Assembly: GCA_017450685.1 (NCBI GenBank)
Contig: JAFSTB010000003.1
Location: 27,229-91,228, forward strand
From: Paludibacteraceae bacterium
GTDB taxonomy: Bacteria; Bacteroidota; Bacteroidia; Bacteroidales; Paludibacteraceae
Reading direction: 5' to 3'
Length of the DNA: 64,000 nt
The translations under genes and the position numbers were made by a program. The notes under the pieces were generated by a model that saw only the letters and a list, made by a program, of their open reading frames with translations, had not been told where the DNA came from and did no database searches. This document shows positions 36,043 to 44,496 of the stretch, in pieces (position 1 is the first letter of the stretch; each line of letters begins with the position of its first letter).

Positions 36043-37188
36043 ATGATTCAGCGCAACTCTATATGGTCAGGCATAGATTGGTGGACGATCTTACTTTTCA
36101 TCGCCATCTCACTCTTCGGCATAATGAATATCTATGGTGCCGGTTATAACTACGAGCAGGCTTTTGCTTTCAGTTTCTCCAACCGTGCGGTCAAGCAGAT
36201 GGTATGGCTACTGAGTTCGTTGGTGTTAGGACTGATCGTTCTTTTCATTGACGAGCGCACTTACGATGTGTTAGGTTACTTGCTTTATGCGCTGATGATT
36301 GCCTTATTGCTTGTTACACCTTTTCTTGCACACGACATCAAAGGTTCACATTCGTGGCTAAACATAGGTCCGTTGTCGCTGCAACCGGCTGAGTTCGCCA
36401 AGTTCTTCACCGCCATAGCCGTTGCCAAATATATGAGTTGTTATGGTTATGAGGTACGTTCGTGGCGCGACTTAGTCATACCGTTTGCACTGATAGGTCT
36501 GCCAATGGCTATCATCATGGTATGGCAGAACGAGACCGGTTCGGCACTTGTCTTTGCCTCTTTCATCCTCACTTTCTACCGTCAGGGTATGAGTGGCAAA
36601 GTGCTGTTATACGGTTTTTTGAGTGTCGTATTAGCGGTTCTGGTGTTGCGTTTTGCTCCCATACCCGACTCATGGTGGGATGCTTTTCTTCAGCCTCACC
36701 AGCGTGCTCGTATCGAACTGACCTTAGGCATACGCGAAGACCCTTCCGGCGTGGGGTATAATGTGGCTCAATCGCTCATCGCCATCGGTTCGGGACGGTT
36801 CTTAGGCAAAGGGTTCTTGCACGGCACACAGACCTCTCTTAACTTCGTCCCCGAACAAGATACCGACTTCATCTTCTGCACCGTGGGTGAAGAATGGGGT
36901 TTTGTAGGTTCGGCATTACTGGTTATAGCCTATGCCTATTTCATCATTCGCCTCATACACATAGCAGAAAGGCAGAGAGATGTGTTCTCACAGGTCTATG
37001 CCTACGCTGTTGTCGGCATTTTTCTTTGCCATTTCACCATCAACATAGGAATGGTGTTAGGTCTGTTGCCCGTGATAGGTATCCCTCTACCTTTCTTCAG
37101 TTACGGCGGTTCGCAGTTTTGGGGGTTCACTCTGTTGCTATTCTTACTGCTTCGTTTGGATGCTGTAAGGATCAACAAACTGAAGTGA
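36043..37188 (+). CDS. rodA: Rod shape-determining protein RodA (SEDS glycosyltransferase)
   Basis: Polymerises lipid II glycan strands with PBP2. The 381-residue protein has ~10 membrane helices and SEDS-family motifs: GSHSWLNIGPLSLQPAEFAK, SLNFVPEQDTDFIFCTVGEEWGFVG and GIPLPFFSYGGSQFWG. It lies 18 bases after mrdA, the expected partner. No terminator with a T run is visible after the stop. Confidence 0.95.
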   Translation: MIQRNSIWSGIDWWTILLFIAISLFGIMNIYGAGYNYEQAFAFSFSNRAVKQMVWLLSSLVLGLIVLFIDERTYDVLGYLLYALMIALLLVTPFLAHDIKGSHSWLNIGPLSLQPAEFAKFFTAIAVAKYMSCYGYEVRSWRDLVIPFALIGLPMAIIMVWQNETGSALVFASFILTFYRQGMSGKVLLYGFLSVVLAVLVLRFAPIPDSWWDAFLQPHQRARIELTLGIREDPSGVGYNVAQSLIAIGSGRFLGKGFLHGTQTSLNFVPEQDTDFIFCTVGEEWGFVGSALLVIAYAYFIIRLIHIAERQRDVFSQVYAYAVVGIFLCHFTINIGMVLGLLPVIGIPLPFFSYGGSQFWGFTLLLFLLLRLDAVRINKLK

Positions 37189-37208
37189 CTGACACATAGA
37201 GCCGCTTC

Positions 37209-37520
37209 CTATTTTGTACGCAGTGGTGCTTCTTCGTCAGTGAAGTAGGTAATATTGCCCGTATAAGTACCTTTGATCTTGTCACCTGCTAATGTTTGTG
37301 CTTCGTAGGTGACTGTTTTGTCCGATGGTGACTGTTCCTTCTGTCATAAGCCAATGATAGCCTACTATATATCCTTGGTTAAGGTGGTAGAAAGAGGCGA
37401 GGCTGAACTGTGAACCGTAATAGGTGAAGTGTTCTGCATCTCGCTCACCTGCCCATACCGTATATGTTGCGCCGGTTTTGGAGATGGCAAAAGTGCCGGT
37501 AGTGATCCAAAAAGATAATC
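37209..37520 (-). pseudogene. Degraded C-terminal fragment of an unidentified protein
   Basis: The 427-bp gap between rodA and the next gene holds a decayed reading frame on the minus strand. One frame reads protein-like from ~37510 (ITTGTFAISKTGATYTVWAGE ... GYIVGYHWLMTEGTVT), then the sequence shifts frame near 37330. It continues as SPSDKTVTYEAQTLAGDKIKG ... ITYFTDEEAPLRT before a TAG at 37209-37211. There is no start codon. The beta-rich pattern suggests a secreted or lipocalin-like protein; the family is not recognised. Confidence 0.6.
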
Positions 37521-37562
37521 TTTTCTTGATAAGAATAGAGAGATAATAGTTGGTTGTAAACG

Positions 37563-37606
37563 AAAAGAGGCTGCCCTTGAACAGTGTTGTAGGGGCAGCC
37601 TCTTTT
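37563..37606 (-). terminator. Rho-independent terminator after the beta-barrel gene
   Basis: AAAAGAGGCTGCCC (37563-37576) pairs perfectly, 14 bp, with 37593-37606. On the minus strand the hairpin is followed by a T-rich stretch. It ends the 42733-to-37616 unit. Confidence 0.8.
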
Positions 37607-37615
37607 CTATTGCCA

Positions 37616-39013
37616 TTACTTCATTTTCCAGAAGTTGAAGTGGTAAGCGAGTTTGACACCTGCGTCAAGGTATCCCATCTTCTCGGTGAAGGTATTGGCA
37701 GCGCCGTTGACGTTCACTTTAGAAGGAGCACCGGTGTTGATGTCGATAAGACGATTACCGCTTGCATCTTGTTTGAAGAGACTCCAACCGTAGTCAGCGT
37801 ATGCGCCCAAACCGAGGGAGTGACCGTTCTTGAATTGCCACTCATAGCCCAGTTCGAGACCAAGCAAGATATTGAGTTTCAACTTATTGTCGGTCTTGCC
37901 GGTATATTCGTCTTTGAGCAACTTACCGGTGGCTATCTCGTTAGGAACGGTGACACCATAGTCGTTGAAAGTGGCCACTATGTCAGTGCCGCTGAACGTC
38001 TCTTTATAAGGCGTATAGACAGGCAGCATCAGTCTGGGACCCACATTGAGGAAGAAGCCGTTGTTCAGTATCATAGAGAACATAATAGGCACTTCGAGTT
38101 GCACTTGTCGGTTAGCCTCTTTCACTTTGTCGGACTTGACGGTATAGTCAACGGCAATACCTTCAGGTGAGGTGAGGGTATATTGTTCGTCGATATTATC
38201 TTTGAGTCCGCCTTGTGCGAAGCCAGCGCTCACGCCTACCAAGAGACCGAAGAGGTGGTCTTTACGGTTAGCCCAATAGTGAGCGTATTGCAAGTCGAGC
38301 AGTACGTCGTAACCTATACGGTTCTTCATCTTACTGTCGGTTTTCTCCATGAGTGAAGCCATACCTCCTCGTACACCGATAGTGAAGCGGTCCAACTGAC
38401 GGCGACGAGTGGTATCTTCCACCACTTCTTCCACCGTCTCGGTATATTCCTCGTTGGGTTCAATCACTATCAGAGGCTCCTGCTCCGGCTCTTGCACTAC
38501 CTCTTGCTTCGGCTCTTGAGGCATAATGGGCTCGAGAGGTTCGGCTTTGATTTTCTCGGCGTTATTAACAATACGTTTTTGCTCTTCGGGTTCCATCTTT
38601 CCCATCTCCTCACGGCGTTCGATGATGGCAGGAGCATCTGCTTCTTTGCGCTCTTCAGCCACAGGTGTGGGTTTGGGTGTACCGGCGAGCAGAGCATCTT
38701 CCGGACCGATCCAAGAGATGATACCTTTGATGAGCAGACCGTCGGGGAAACGTTTGCCACCCACCTGTTGGATGATGTGGCGAACGTAATAAACCCATTT
38801 AGACGGTTCCTCACCGGTGAGGTAACGCTTTGTCTCTTTACTTATGACGATGGTATCGCCCACTTGGAACTTATATCCGTCGCCGGGCTTGATGGCTTGA
38901 GCCTGAAGAGATGAATCAGGCTCAGCCACATTACCTACTTTAATATTGTCATCCGCTACAACATACGAAGAAGCGAGGATGAGCATTGCAATAATAAACA
39001 TTGACTTTTTCAT
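37616..39013 (-). CDS. Outer membrane beta-barrel protein with N-terminal soluble domain
   Basis: A 465-residue secreted protein: signal peptide (MKKSMFIIAMLILASSYVVA), a small soluble domain (~45-115, YKFQVGDTIVISKETKRYL, SH3-like in appearance), an acidic Pro/Glu-rich linker (~120-205) and a C-terminal porin-like barrel (~210-465) that alternates aromatic strands and ends LAYHFNFWKMK. No OmpA peptidoglycan-binding domain is present. The function is unknown. It is 18 bases after the giant repeat protein and probably co-expressed, possibly as an outer membrane partner. Confidence 0.75.
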   Translation of the reverse strand: MKKSMFIIAMLILASSYVVADDNIKVGNVAEPDSSLQAQAIKPGDGYKFQVGDTIVISKETKRYLTGEEPSKWVYYVRHIIQQVGGKRFPDGLLIKGIISWIGPEDALLAGTPKPTPVAEERKEADAPAIIERREEMGKMEPEEQKRIVNNAEKIKAEPLEPIMPQEPKQEVVQEPEQEPLIVIEPNEEYTETVEEVVEDTTRRRQLDRFTIGVRGGMASLMEKTDSKMKNRIGYDVLLDLQYAHYWANRKDHLFGLLVGVSAGFAQGGLKDNIDEQYTLTSPEGIAVDYTVKSDKVKEANRQVQLEVPIMFSMILNNGFFLNVGPRLMLPVYTPYKETFSGTDIVATFNDYGVTVPNEIATGKLLKDEYTGKTDNKLKLNILLGLELGYEWQFKNGHSLGLGAYADYGWSLFKQDASGNRLIDINTGAPSKVNVNGAANTFTEKMGYLDAGVKLAYHFNFWKMK

Positions 39014-39031
39014 TATCGTTTCCTCCTATAA

Positions 39032-42000
39032 TTATTTAACAACAATGTAACGAAGAACATTCTTCTGTGTCTCATTCTCCACTTTCACAAGATACATACC
39101 TGCTTGTGAAGCGGCTTTAAGCAGCACGGTTGATTCGCCTATGGAAGACATTCTCTCCACCATCTTACCTTGTGCGTCGTAAACCATTATATTGGTTTCT
39201 ACGCTCGGGTCGATGTTGATGAGGTTCATCTGCTCACCTTTCTGCACTTTGTTAGGCATCAGTTCGGGAGCGGAAGCAGCACCGGCTACAGTGACGATAA
39301 CGGTACGCAAGACAGCACCGCACGGTGTCTCCACAGACGGAGCGAGGGTGATGATAGCGTAGTATTGACCGGCAGCGAGTTGTCTGTCTTCGGTGTAGTA
39401 GCGACCTGTACCCACTTTCGTATCCACGTTAGGATTGCGTGTGGTGCCTGTCATGCGATACCACTGCACTTCCGCATCGGCGGGTTCGGGCAGGTTCAAG
39501 GTCTCTTGTATATAGCGCACATTAACCATAAGCAGCCACTCGCCATATTGAGTACGTGCAGGTATATCGTCGTAAGCTGGTTTGAGTTCGGCGGTAGGTG
39601 TCTCTATGTCCACATCCACTTGAGCGGAATAGATCTTACCGTCGGCATCGCCACACTTAGTGGTGGTAGCAGCCACGCGCACGGTGATGGTAGAGCCGAG
39701 CATATCAGCAGAGATAGTCAGACCGCTCATGTCAGTCCATGTACCGTTGGCTTGTTTCATCTCTACTCTTACCGAGCCTGCCACAACGGGAACGAAGAGC
39801 GGGTCGGCAGCAATAGCGGCTTCGGCGTTGGCAATGAGGGTAGCCACGTCGAACTTCTCACCGCAGACAGCGTGCATATCCGAAGCATTGGCGATAGGCA
39901 GGGTAGCGTTGTACTCATACACGTGCAGAGTAACTATACTATCGCAACCGTTAGTAGCGGTCAGAGTAACAGTATAATCACTGCTGCTGGCAGGATAGGT
40001 ATTGCCGTTGTAAATCAAATCGTTGCCTGGGCAAACGGTGTCGTTGACGACAGCGGTAATCCGGGCAGCCTCTGTTACATAGAGTGTGATGATACTATCG
40101 CAACCGTTAGCGGCAGCACCGTCGAGAGTGATGGTGTAAGGATCTGTTTGCGGAGCATACTCCGTATTGTCACCCGGGAAGGAGAAGGTGCTGCCATAGC
40201 ATACTTCCTCGTTGAGAGTAACAGTAGCGGGTTGCAACATTGTATATGAATAGCGGTAGATAGAAGCGTAGAACTCAACGCTATTATCGTAGTTCACATA
40301 GGCGGTATCGTTCCACAGTGTAGGATCGCTATTGATATAATAGGTCTGACCGTTGCGGCTTGTTATACCTGTTCCTTCGCAAGCCTCACCTACTTTATCT
40401 TCCACTTGTTCGTCGATGTCAGCCACTATCAAGTACAGAGTCTTGGGAGTGAGGACACAGTCGCCGTCGGAGTCAAGAGTGAGACGCAGTTCGATGGTCT
40501 TACCTGTGTAAGAGGTATCCAAGGGCAATGCAGGGATTGCCTGCGGTTGGTTGTTCTCATCTATCATCTGTATGTTCACGGCGTTCACTTTCTGGTGAGC
40601 AGGATTGCTGTTCCAGGTGGTGAAGTAAGCGTCGAGTTCGGCTTGCATATCAGCCACTTTGAGCAGTTTGCCCACTTGTGCCATAGGCTGATTAGCGATA
40701 ACGGCAGGGAAGGCGGGACAGTTATCCTCCACTATCTTCGGAGTGGCGGTGAGACTGAGATAAACGACGCTATCGCAACCGTTAGCCAGAGTGTAGTGCT
40801 CCTCATGCTGGGTTGTACCTTCGGCAGTGAGTGGTATCTGTTTGCAACCGAACAAGTAGGTCTGACCTACTTCTACAGAAGCGTTGATAGTAGGACCAAC
40901 CACTACGCAAGGACCGGCAACATTGAAGGTGAGAGTAACGATACTATCGCAACCGGCAGCGTTTTGGAGAGTAACGGCCTGCTCTGCCACGTCGGCTGCA
41001 TTGTCGAACTTAAATGTCTGACAGCCATAGAGGAAGGTGGTACCTAAGGTATAATCAACCGTCACATTGCTACGTGTGGTGCAGTCGTGTGTGAGGTTAA
41101 GAGTAACGATACTGTCGCAACCGTTGGCTGCCACTAAGGTGTCAATATATGTATTAGCAACGGTGAGAGTGCGGCAGCCGAAGAGGAAGGTCTGACCTTG
41201 CTCAATGACAGCATTGATAGTCGTCTCTTTCTTGCATTTGGTATTGACGGTCAGTGTGAGTTTAACGATTGAGTCACCGCCGAGATAGTTTTGCAACGAA
41301 TCGTAATAAGTACCGCTCTCTTCAAGTATGCGGCAGCCGAAGAGGAAGGCACCGTTAGCCTCAATAGTGGCTTCAACAGGTGTTATTTCGGGTTCAGCGG
41401 CGGTTATTACTATTGTCACTATACTATCGCAACCGGCAGCATTAACCAGTGTGTCGGTGTAAGTGCCGGCAGCAGTGTAGGTTTGGCAACCATAGAGGAA
41501 GGTCTCGCCCGCTTTAAGTGCTACTTCCACCTGACCGTTAGTAGCCTTACACTCAGTGTCAATAACGTGCAGTGTAAGGTTGACAACACTATCGCAACCG
41601 GCTATGTTGGTGAGCGTCTCTGTATAAACAAAGTCACCTAAAGCGTCCGGGGTTATCTCTTGACAGCCGAACAGGTAGGTCTTACCTAATTGCAGGTTGG
41701 CTTCGATGTTCGTCGGAGCGGAAACGCAAGAGTTGAAGTTCAGTGTCAGTTTGACGATAGAGTCCTGACCGAGGTAATTGGTCAGAGTGTCGTAGTAGTC
41801 GCCTGCTTCGGTGAGCACACGGCAGCCGAAGAGGAAGGCACCGTTAGCCTCAATAGTGGCTTCAACAGGTGTTATTTCGGATTCAGCGGCGGTTATTACT
41901 ATTGTCACTATACTATCGCAACCGGCAGCATTAACCAGTGTGTCGGTGTAAGTGCCGGCAGCAGTGTAGGTTTGGCAACCGTAGAGGAAGGTCTCGCCAT

Positions 42001-42733
42001 CTTTCAGTGTGGCTTCCACCTGACCGTTAGTAGCCTTACACTCAGTGTCAATAACGTGCAGTGTGAGGTTGACAACACTATCGCAACCGGCTATGTTGGT
42101 GAATGTCTCTGTATAAACAAAGTCACCTAAAGCGTCCGGGGTTATCTCTTGACAGCCGAACAGATAGGTCTTACCTAATTGCAGGTTGGCCTCGATGTTG
42201 GTTTCATTCGGCACACAAGTGTTGACAGTAAGGGTTAGTTTGACAATTGAGTCTTTGCCCAAATAGTTTTGCAGTGTGTCGTAGTAGTCGCCAGCTTCTG
42301 TTAGTATGCGGCAGCCGAAGAGGAAAGCGTCGGAAGCGTTGATAGCGGCTTCAGCGGGGATGATGATAGGTTCTTCATCCTCTACCACTTTCAGGTTGAG
42401 TGTTACGACGCTGTCGCAACCTGTAACATTGGTGAGAACTTGTTGATAGGTGTCGGCAACAGTATATGTGTCACAGCCGAACAAGAAGGTCTCACCTTTC
42501 TTTATCGTAGCATCCACCGTGGATGCAGAAGGAGCACCGATGCGCAGGTCGAGCGTTTTGGTAGTGCCGCCCACATCAATGCCCGGATAAACACCTGTGG
42601 AAGTGAACTGCTGGCAGCCGAAGAGGAAGGTTGTCGGTTCGCAGAACGAGGCTTTCACCACCTCCTGCGCTGACATTGACACAGCAGCAGACACTCCTAA
42701 CAGGGTTAAAATGGTCTTTAATGAGAATTTCAT
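39032..42733 (-). CDS. Giant secreted repeat protein with T9SS sorting tail
   Basis: A 1233-residue surface or secreted protein. It has a signal peptide (MKFSLKTILTLLGVSAAVSMSAQ), then twelve ~40-55-residue modules of the form FLFGCQ...GxYxDTLxNxxGCDSIVTLxL, and two variant modules with CYGSTF/CPGNDL starts. A pre-C-terminal domain (~1035-1150, QYGEWLLMVNVRYIQ) and a T9SS-like tail follow (last ~70 residues, IMVYDAQGKMVERM and GMYLVKVENE). The paired Cys in each module may be disulfides. Adhesion or matrix roles are typical for such proteins but unproven here. Two 489-bp blocks inside are near-identical. It is the first gene of its transcript after a ~540-base leader. Confidence 0.83.
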   Translation of the reverse strand: MKFSLKTILTLLGVSAAVSMSAQEVVKASFCEPTTFLFGCQQFTSTGVYPGIDVGGTTKTLDLRIGAPSASTVDATIKKGETFLFGCDTYTVADTYQQVLTNVTGCDSVVTLNLKVVEDEEPIIIPAEAAINASDAFLFGCRILTEAGDYYDTLQNYLGKDSIVKLTLTVNTCVPNETNIEANLQLGKTYLFGCQEITPDALGDFVYTETFTNIAGCDSVVNLTLHVIDTECKATNGQVEATLKDGETFLYGCQTYTAAGTYTDTLVNAAGCDSIVTIVITAAESEITPVEATIEANGAFLFGCRVLTEAGDYYDTLTNYLGQDSIVKLTLNFNSCVSAPTNIEANLQLGKTYLFGCQEITPDALGDFVYTETLTNIAGCDSVVNLTLHVIDTECKATNGQVEVALKAGETFLYGCQTYTAAGTYTDTLVNAAGCDSIVTIVITAAEPEITPVEATIEANGAFLFGCRILEESGTYYDSLQNYLGGDSIVKLTLTVNTKCKKETTINAVIEQGQTFLFGCRTLTVANTYIDTLVAANGCDSIVTLNLTHDCTTRSNVTVDYTLGTTFLYGCQTFKFDNAADVAEQAVTLQNAAGCDSIVTLTFNVAGPCVVVGPTINASVEVGQTYLFGCKQIPLTAEGTTQHEEHYTLANGCDSVVYLSLTATPKIVEDNCPAFPAVIANQPMAQVGKLLKVADMQAELDAYFTTWNSNPAHQKVNAVNIQMIDENNQPQAIPALPLDTSYTGKTIELRLTLDSDGDCVLTPKTLYLIVADIDEQVEDKVGEACEGTGITSRNGQTYYINSDPTLWNDTAYVNYDNSVEFYASIYRYSYTMLQPATVTLNEEVCYGSTFSFPGDNTEYAPQTDPYTITLDGAAANGCDSIITLYVTEAARITAVVNDTVCPGNDLIYNGNTYPASSSDYTVTLTATNGCDSIVTLHVYEYNATLPIANASDMHAVCGEKFDVATLIANAEAAIAADPLFVPVVAGSVRVEMKQANGTWTDMSGLTISADMLGSTITVRVAATTTKCGDADGKIYSAQVDVDIETPTAELKPAYDDIPARTQYGEWLLMVNVRYIQETLNLPEPADAEVQWYRMTGTTRNPNVDTKVGTGRYYTEDRQLAAGQYYAIITLAPSVETPCGAVLRTVIVTVAGAASAPELMPNKVQKGEQMNLINIDPSVETNIMVYDAQGKMVERMSSIGESTVLLKAASQAGMYLVKVENETQKNVLRYIVVK
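41330..42305 (-). repeat. Two tandem 489-bp blocks inside the repeat protein
   Basis: The sequence around 41342-41700 recurs almost unchanged 489 bases further on (41831-42190), for example GAGGAAGGCACCGTTAGCCT at 41342 and 41831. Each block encodes three modules (163 residues). The spacing keeps the frame. Confidence 0.85.
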
Positions 42734-43276
42734 TTATGAAAATGTTGTAAAGTTAATGTTCATAATTTCAAACAAATAATTCTTTATCCGTCAATGCATC
42801 GAAGCCTTTTACCGTTTCCACACATTTATCTCCTTTCGCGCGCACCAAATTTAACGCGCATAACAACACAGAGACAGGTCACGACAAATGTTTTCCGACA
42901 CCATTAACAAATAAAATTACACATTCTTCAGTCGCCTCTTGCTGATAGGTAGGTTTTGCAGAAAGGGATGTTATTATGTGTGTTAGTTCGACATCCGTAA
43001 CTGCTTATTTGTGCGATTGTGCAGATTTGACTGTTTGCCTTGGGCTCGCTATCGCAGCACTGAAGGCGTATTTCCATTCTTTTTCTCTAAACTATAAAAA
43101 CAAATTTTTAGAGGTTCAACAATCTATATTATTTCAAATTTTTATCACTTGACTAATCACTTTATCATTTGTCATTAGCACATACTACCAACGTAAAAGC
43201 AAATATAAAAACACACCAAACTTGCTGATATATAGTTATATCTTGCCTTACATACATAGGTAAGTATGAACTAACA
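42734..43276 (-). other. Long gene-free leader of the giant repeat protein
   Basis: The only good minus-strand promoter upstream of 42733 is at 43283-43314, so the mRNA would begin with ~540 untranslated bases. The tract is A/T-rich. It contains a strong Shine-Dalgarno AAGGAG (42830-42835) before a 13-codon frame (42784-42825, MCGNGKRLRCIDG) and a small GCGCG/CGCGC hairpin just upstream of it. No known riboswitch is recognised. It may instead hide a small RNA. Confidence 0.45.
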
Positions 43277-43282
43277 CGCTGC

Positions 43283-43314
43283 AAAGGTACGCACTTTTCA
43301 GCGATTGTGCAAGA
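43283..43314 (-). promoter_or_regulatory. Predicted promoter of the giant repeat protein unit
   Basis: Minus-strand TACCTTTG (43283-43290) with extended -33 TTGCACAATC (43304-43313), the same 13-base separation as at 6957 and 18927. Confidence 0.75.
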
Positions 43315-43321
43315 TTTTGCG

Positions 43322-43346
43322 CAAAAAAAGCTGCACAAAATGCAGC
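43322..43346 (-). terminator. Second of two tandem terminators after nrnA
   Basis: GCTGCA (43330-43335) pairs with TGCAGC (43341-43346); on the minus strand it is followed by seven T. It backs up the terminator at 43351-43390 and insulates the promoter at 43283. Confidence 0.7.
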
Positions 43347-43350
43347 GGAG

Positions 43351-43390
43351 AAAAAAATATCCCAAATCGGTTTAAGAACGAATTTGGGAT
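43351..43390 (-). terminator. Rho-independent terminator after nrnA
   Basis: ATCCCAAAT (43359-43367) pairs with ATTTGGGAT (43382-43390), followed on the minus strand by a long T run. It lies 9 bases past the nrnA stop. Confidence 0.85.
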
Positions 43391-43399
43391 TATGGGATG

Positions 43400-44461
43400 T
43401 TAATCTTTATGAAAATACTGCGGATAGTGTTGCAGGAATAGTTGTTCTGCGTTTTTGAGCGGTCCGTAATATTCACCTCCTGCAGCGTTTTTATGTCCAC
43501 CGCCACTGAATATATCTCGGCAGAAGGTATTGACGGCGTGGTCGCCTTTGCTACGCATTGAGATCTTGATTTTTGTTTTACTGCCATTGGCGAGCATTAC
43601 TTCGGCGGGATTAACCTTATCTTCTCGCATGAAGCAGGAGTAGTCGATGCCGCTAATTTGCAGTGGGAGGTTGACCAGTCCTTCTGCATCACCGGCTTGG
43701 AAATTGAAGCGGTACAATTCTTTACGGTTCAGAGAGATGAAGGCAGCGTGGTGTTCGGGGAAGATTTGCATTTTGTGATAGAGGCAGTAGCCCATCAGTC
43801 GCATACGGTCGGCGGTATAAGCATTGAAGACCTTTTGATAGATTAGGTCCTTATTAACGCCGAGCCGAACCAATTGTGCCACCACTTCATACATATCGGG
43901 AAAGTTGGAATTGAAGGAGAAGTTGCCGGTGTCGGTCATCATACCGGTATAGAGGCAGGTGGCTATATCCAACGGCATACGGTAGTTATCGTCGTTGAGA
44001 GCGACGATAAGATGATAGACTATTTCCGATGCTGAAGGTGATTGTGGGAAAGAGAAGGTGAGGTCGGCAAAGGGAGCCGGTGCTATATGGTGGTCGATAA
44101 GTATTTTCTGGCATGTCTGTTGGAGCATCAGTTCGCCTACAGCCCCTATACGTTTGGGTTCGTTGAAGTCGGTACAGATGATAAGGTCGGCATTGGTGAG
44201 TGCCTGTTTTGCTTGTTCCGGTTCTTTTTCGAACACTATGTCCTCACTTGCCGTTGGCATCCACGCGAGGAAGGATGGGAAGGGATTAGGTACGATGACC
44301 GTTGCCTCTTTGCCTTTTTTCAACAGGTAGAGTCGCATAGCGAGTGATGATCCCATAGCATCGCCATCGGGCGACATATGAGTAAGGATAACCACTTTTC
44401 GGGTGTTATTGATCAGAGCCGCAGCGCGTTCAATGTCGGCAGGATTGAAAGAGATGAGCAT
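43400..44461 (-). CDS. nrnA: DHH-family phosphoesterase (NrnA-like)
   Basis: Manganese-dependent hydrolase that degrades short oligoribonucleotides (nanoRNA) and often dephosphorylates pAp. The 353-residue protein has the DHH-domain motifs THMSPDGDAMGSS (28-40), CTDFNEP (96-102) and IDHHIAP (122-128), and the DHHA1 signature GGGHKNAAGG near the C-terminus. Cyclic-dinucleotide phosphodiesterases of the GdpP group are excluded by the lack of membrane and PAS/GGDEF parts. It is 35 bases after the ABC permease gene and may be the last gene of the long rseC-to-nrnA run. Confidence 0.9.
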   Translation of the reverse strand: MLISFNPADIERAAALINNTRKVVILTHMSPDGDAMGSSLAMRLYLLKKGKEATVIVPNPFPSFLAWMPTASEDIVFEKEPEQAKQALTNADLIICTDFNEPKRIGAVGELMLQQTCQKILIDHHIAPAPFADLTFSFPQSPSASEIVYHLIVALNDDNYRMPLDIATCLYTGMMTDTGNFSFNSNFPDMYEVVAQLVRLGVNKDLIYQKVFNAYTADRMRLMGYCLYHKMQIFPEHHAAFISLNRKELYRFNFQAGDAEGLVNLPLQISGIDYSCFMREDKVNPAEVMLANGSKTKIKISMRSKGDHAVNTFCRDIFSGGGHKNAAGGEYYGPLKNAEQLFLQHYPQYFHKD

Positions 44462-44496
44462 AAAAGGATGTGTTTATGGAGTTTGCAGGCGTAGTC

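Noticed and set aside
37365-37616. 83-codon minus-strand frame after the beta-barrel gene
   Set aside because: It runs through the terminator stem and is out of frame with the protein-like remnant at 37209-37520.
39170-40249. Open frame of 359 codons on the plus strand, antisense to the giant repeat protein
   Set aside because: It follows from the regular codon pattern of the opposite-strand repeats; composition is Cys/His-rich and unlike any family, and the minus-strand frame has a signal peptide and modules.
41330-42305. CRISPR-like array because of regular DNA repeats
   Set aside because: Repeats are long, in frame and protein-coding, without short constant repeats and unique spacers; no cas genes.
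43165-43365. 66-codon minus-strand frame in the gap before nrnA's terminators
   Set aside because: It starts inside the terminator/promoter region and has poly-T derived Phe codons; it is not a plausible gene.
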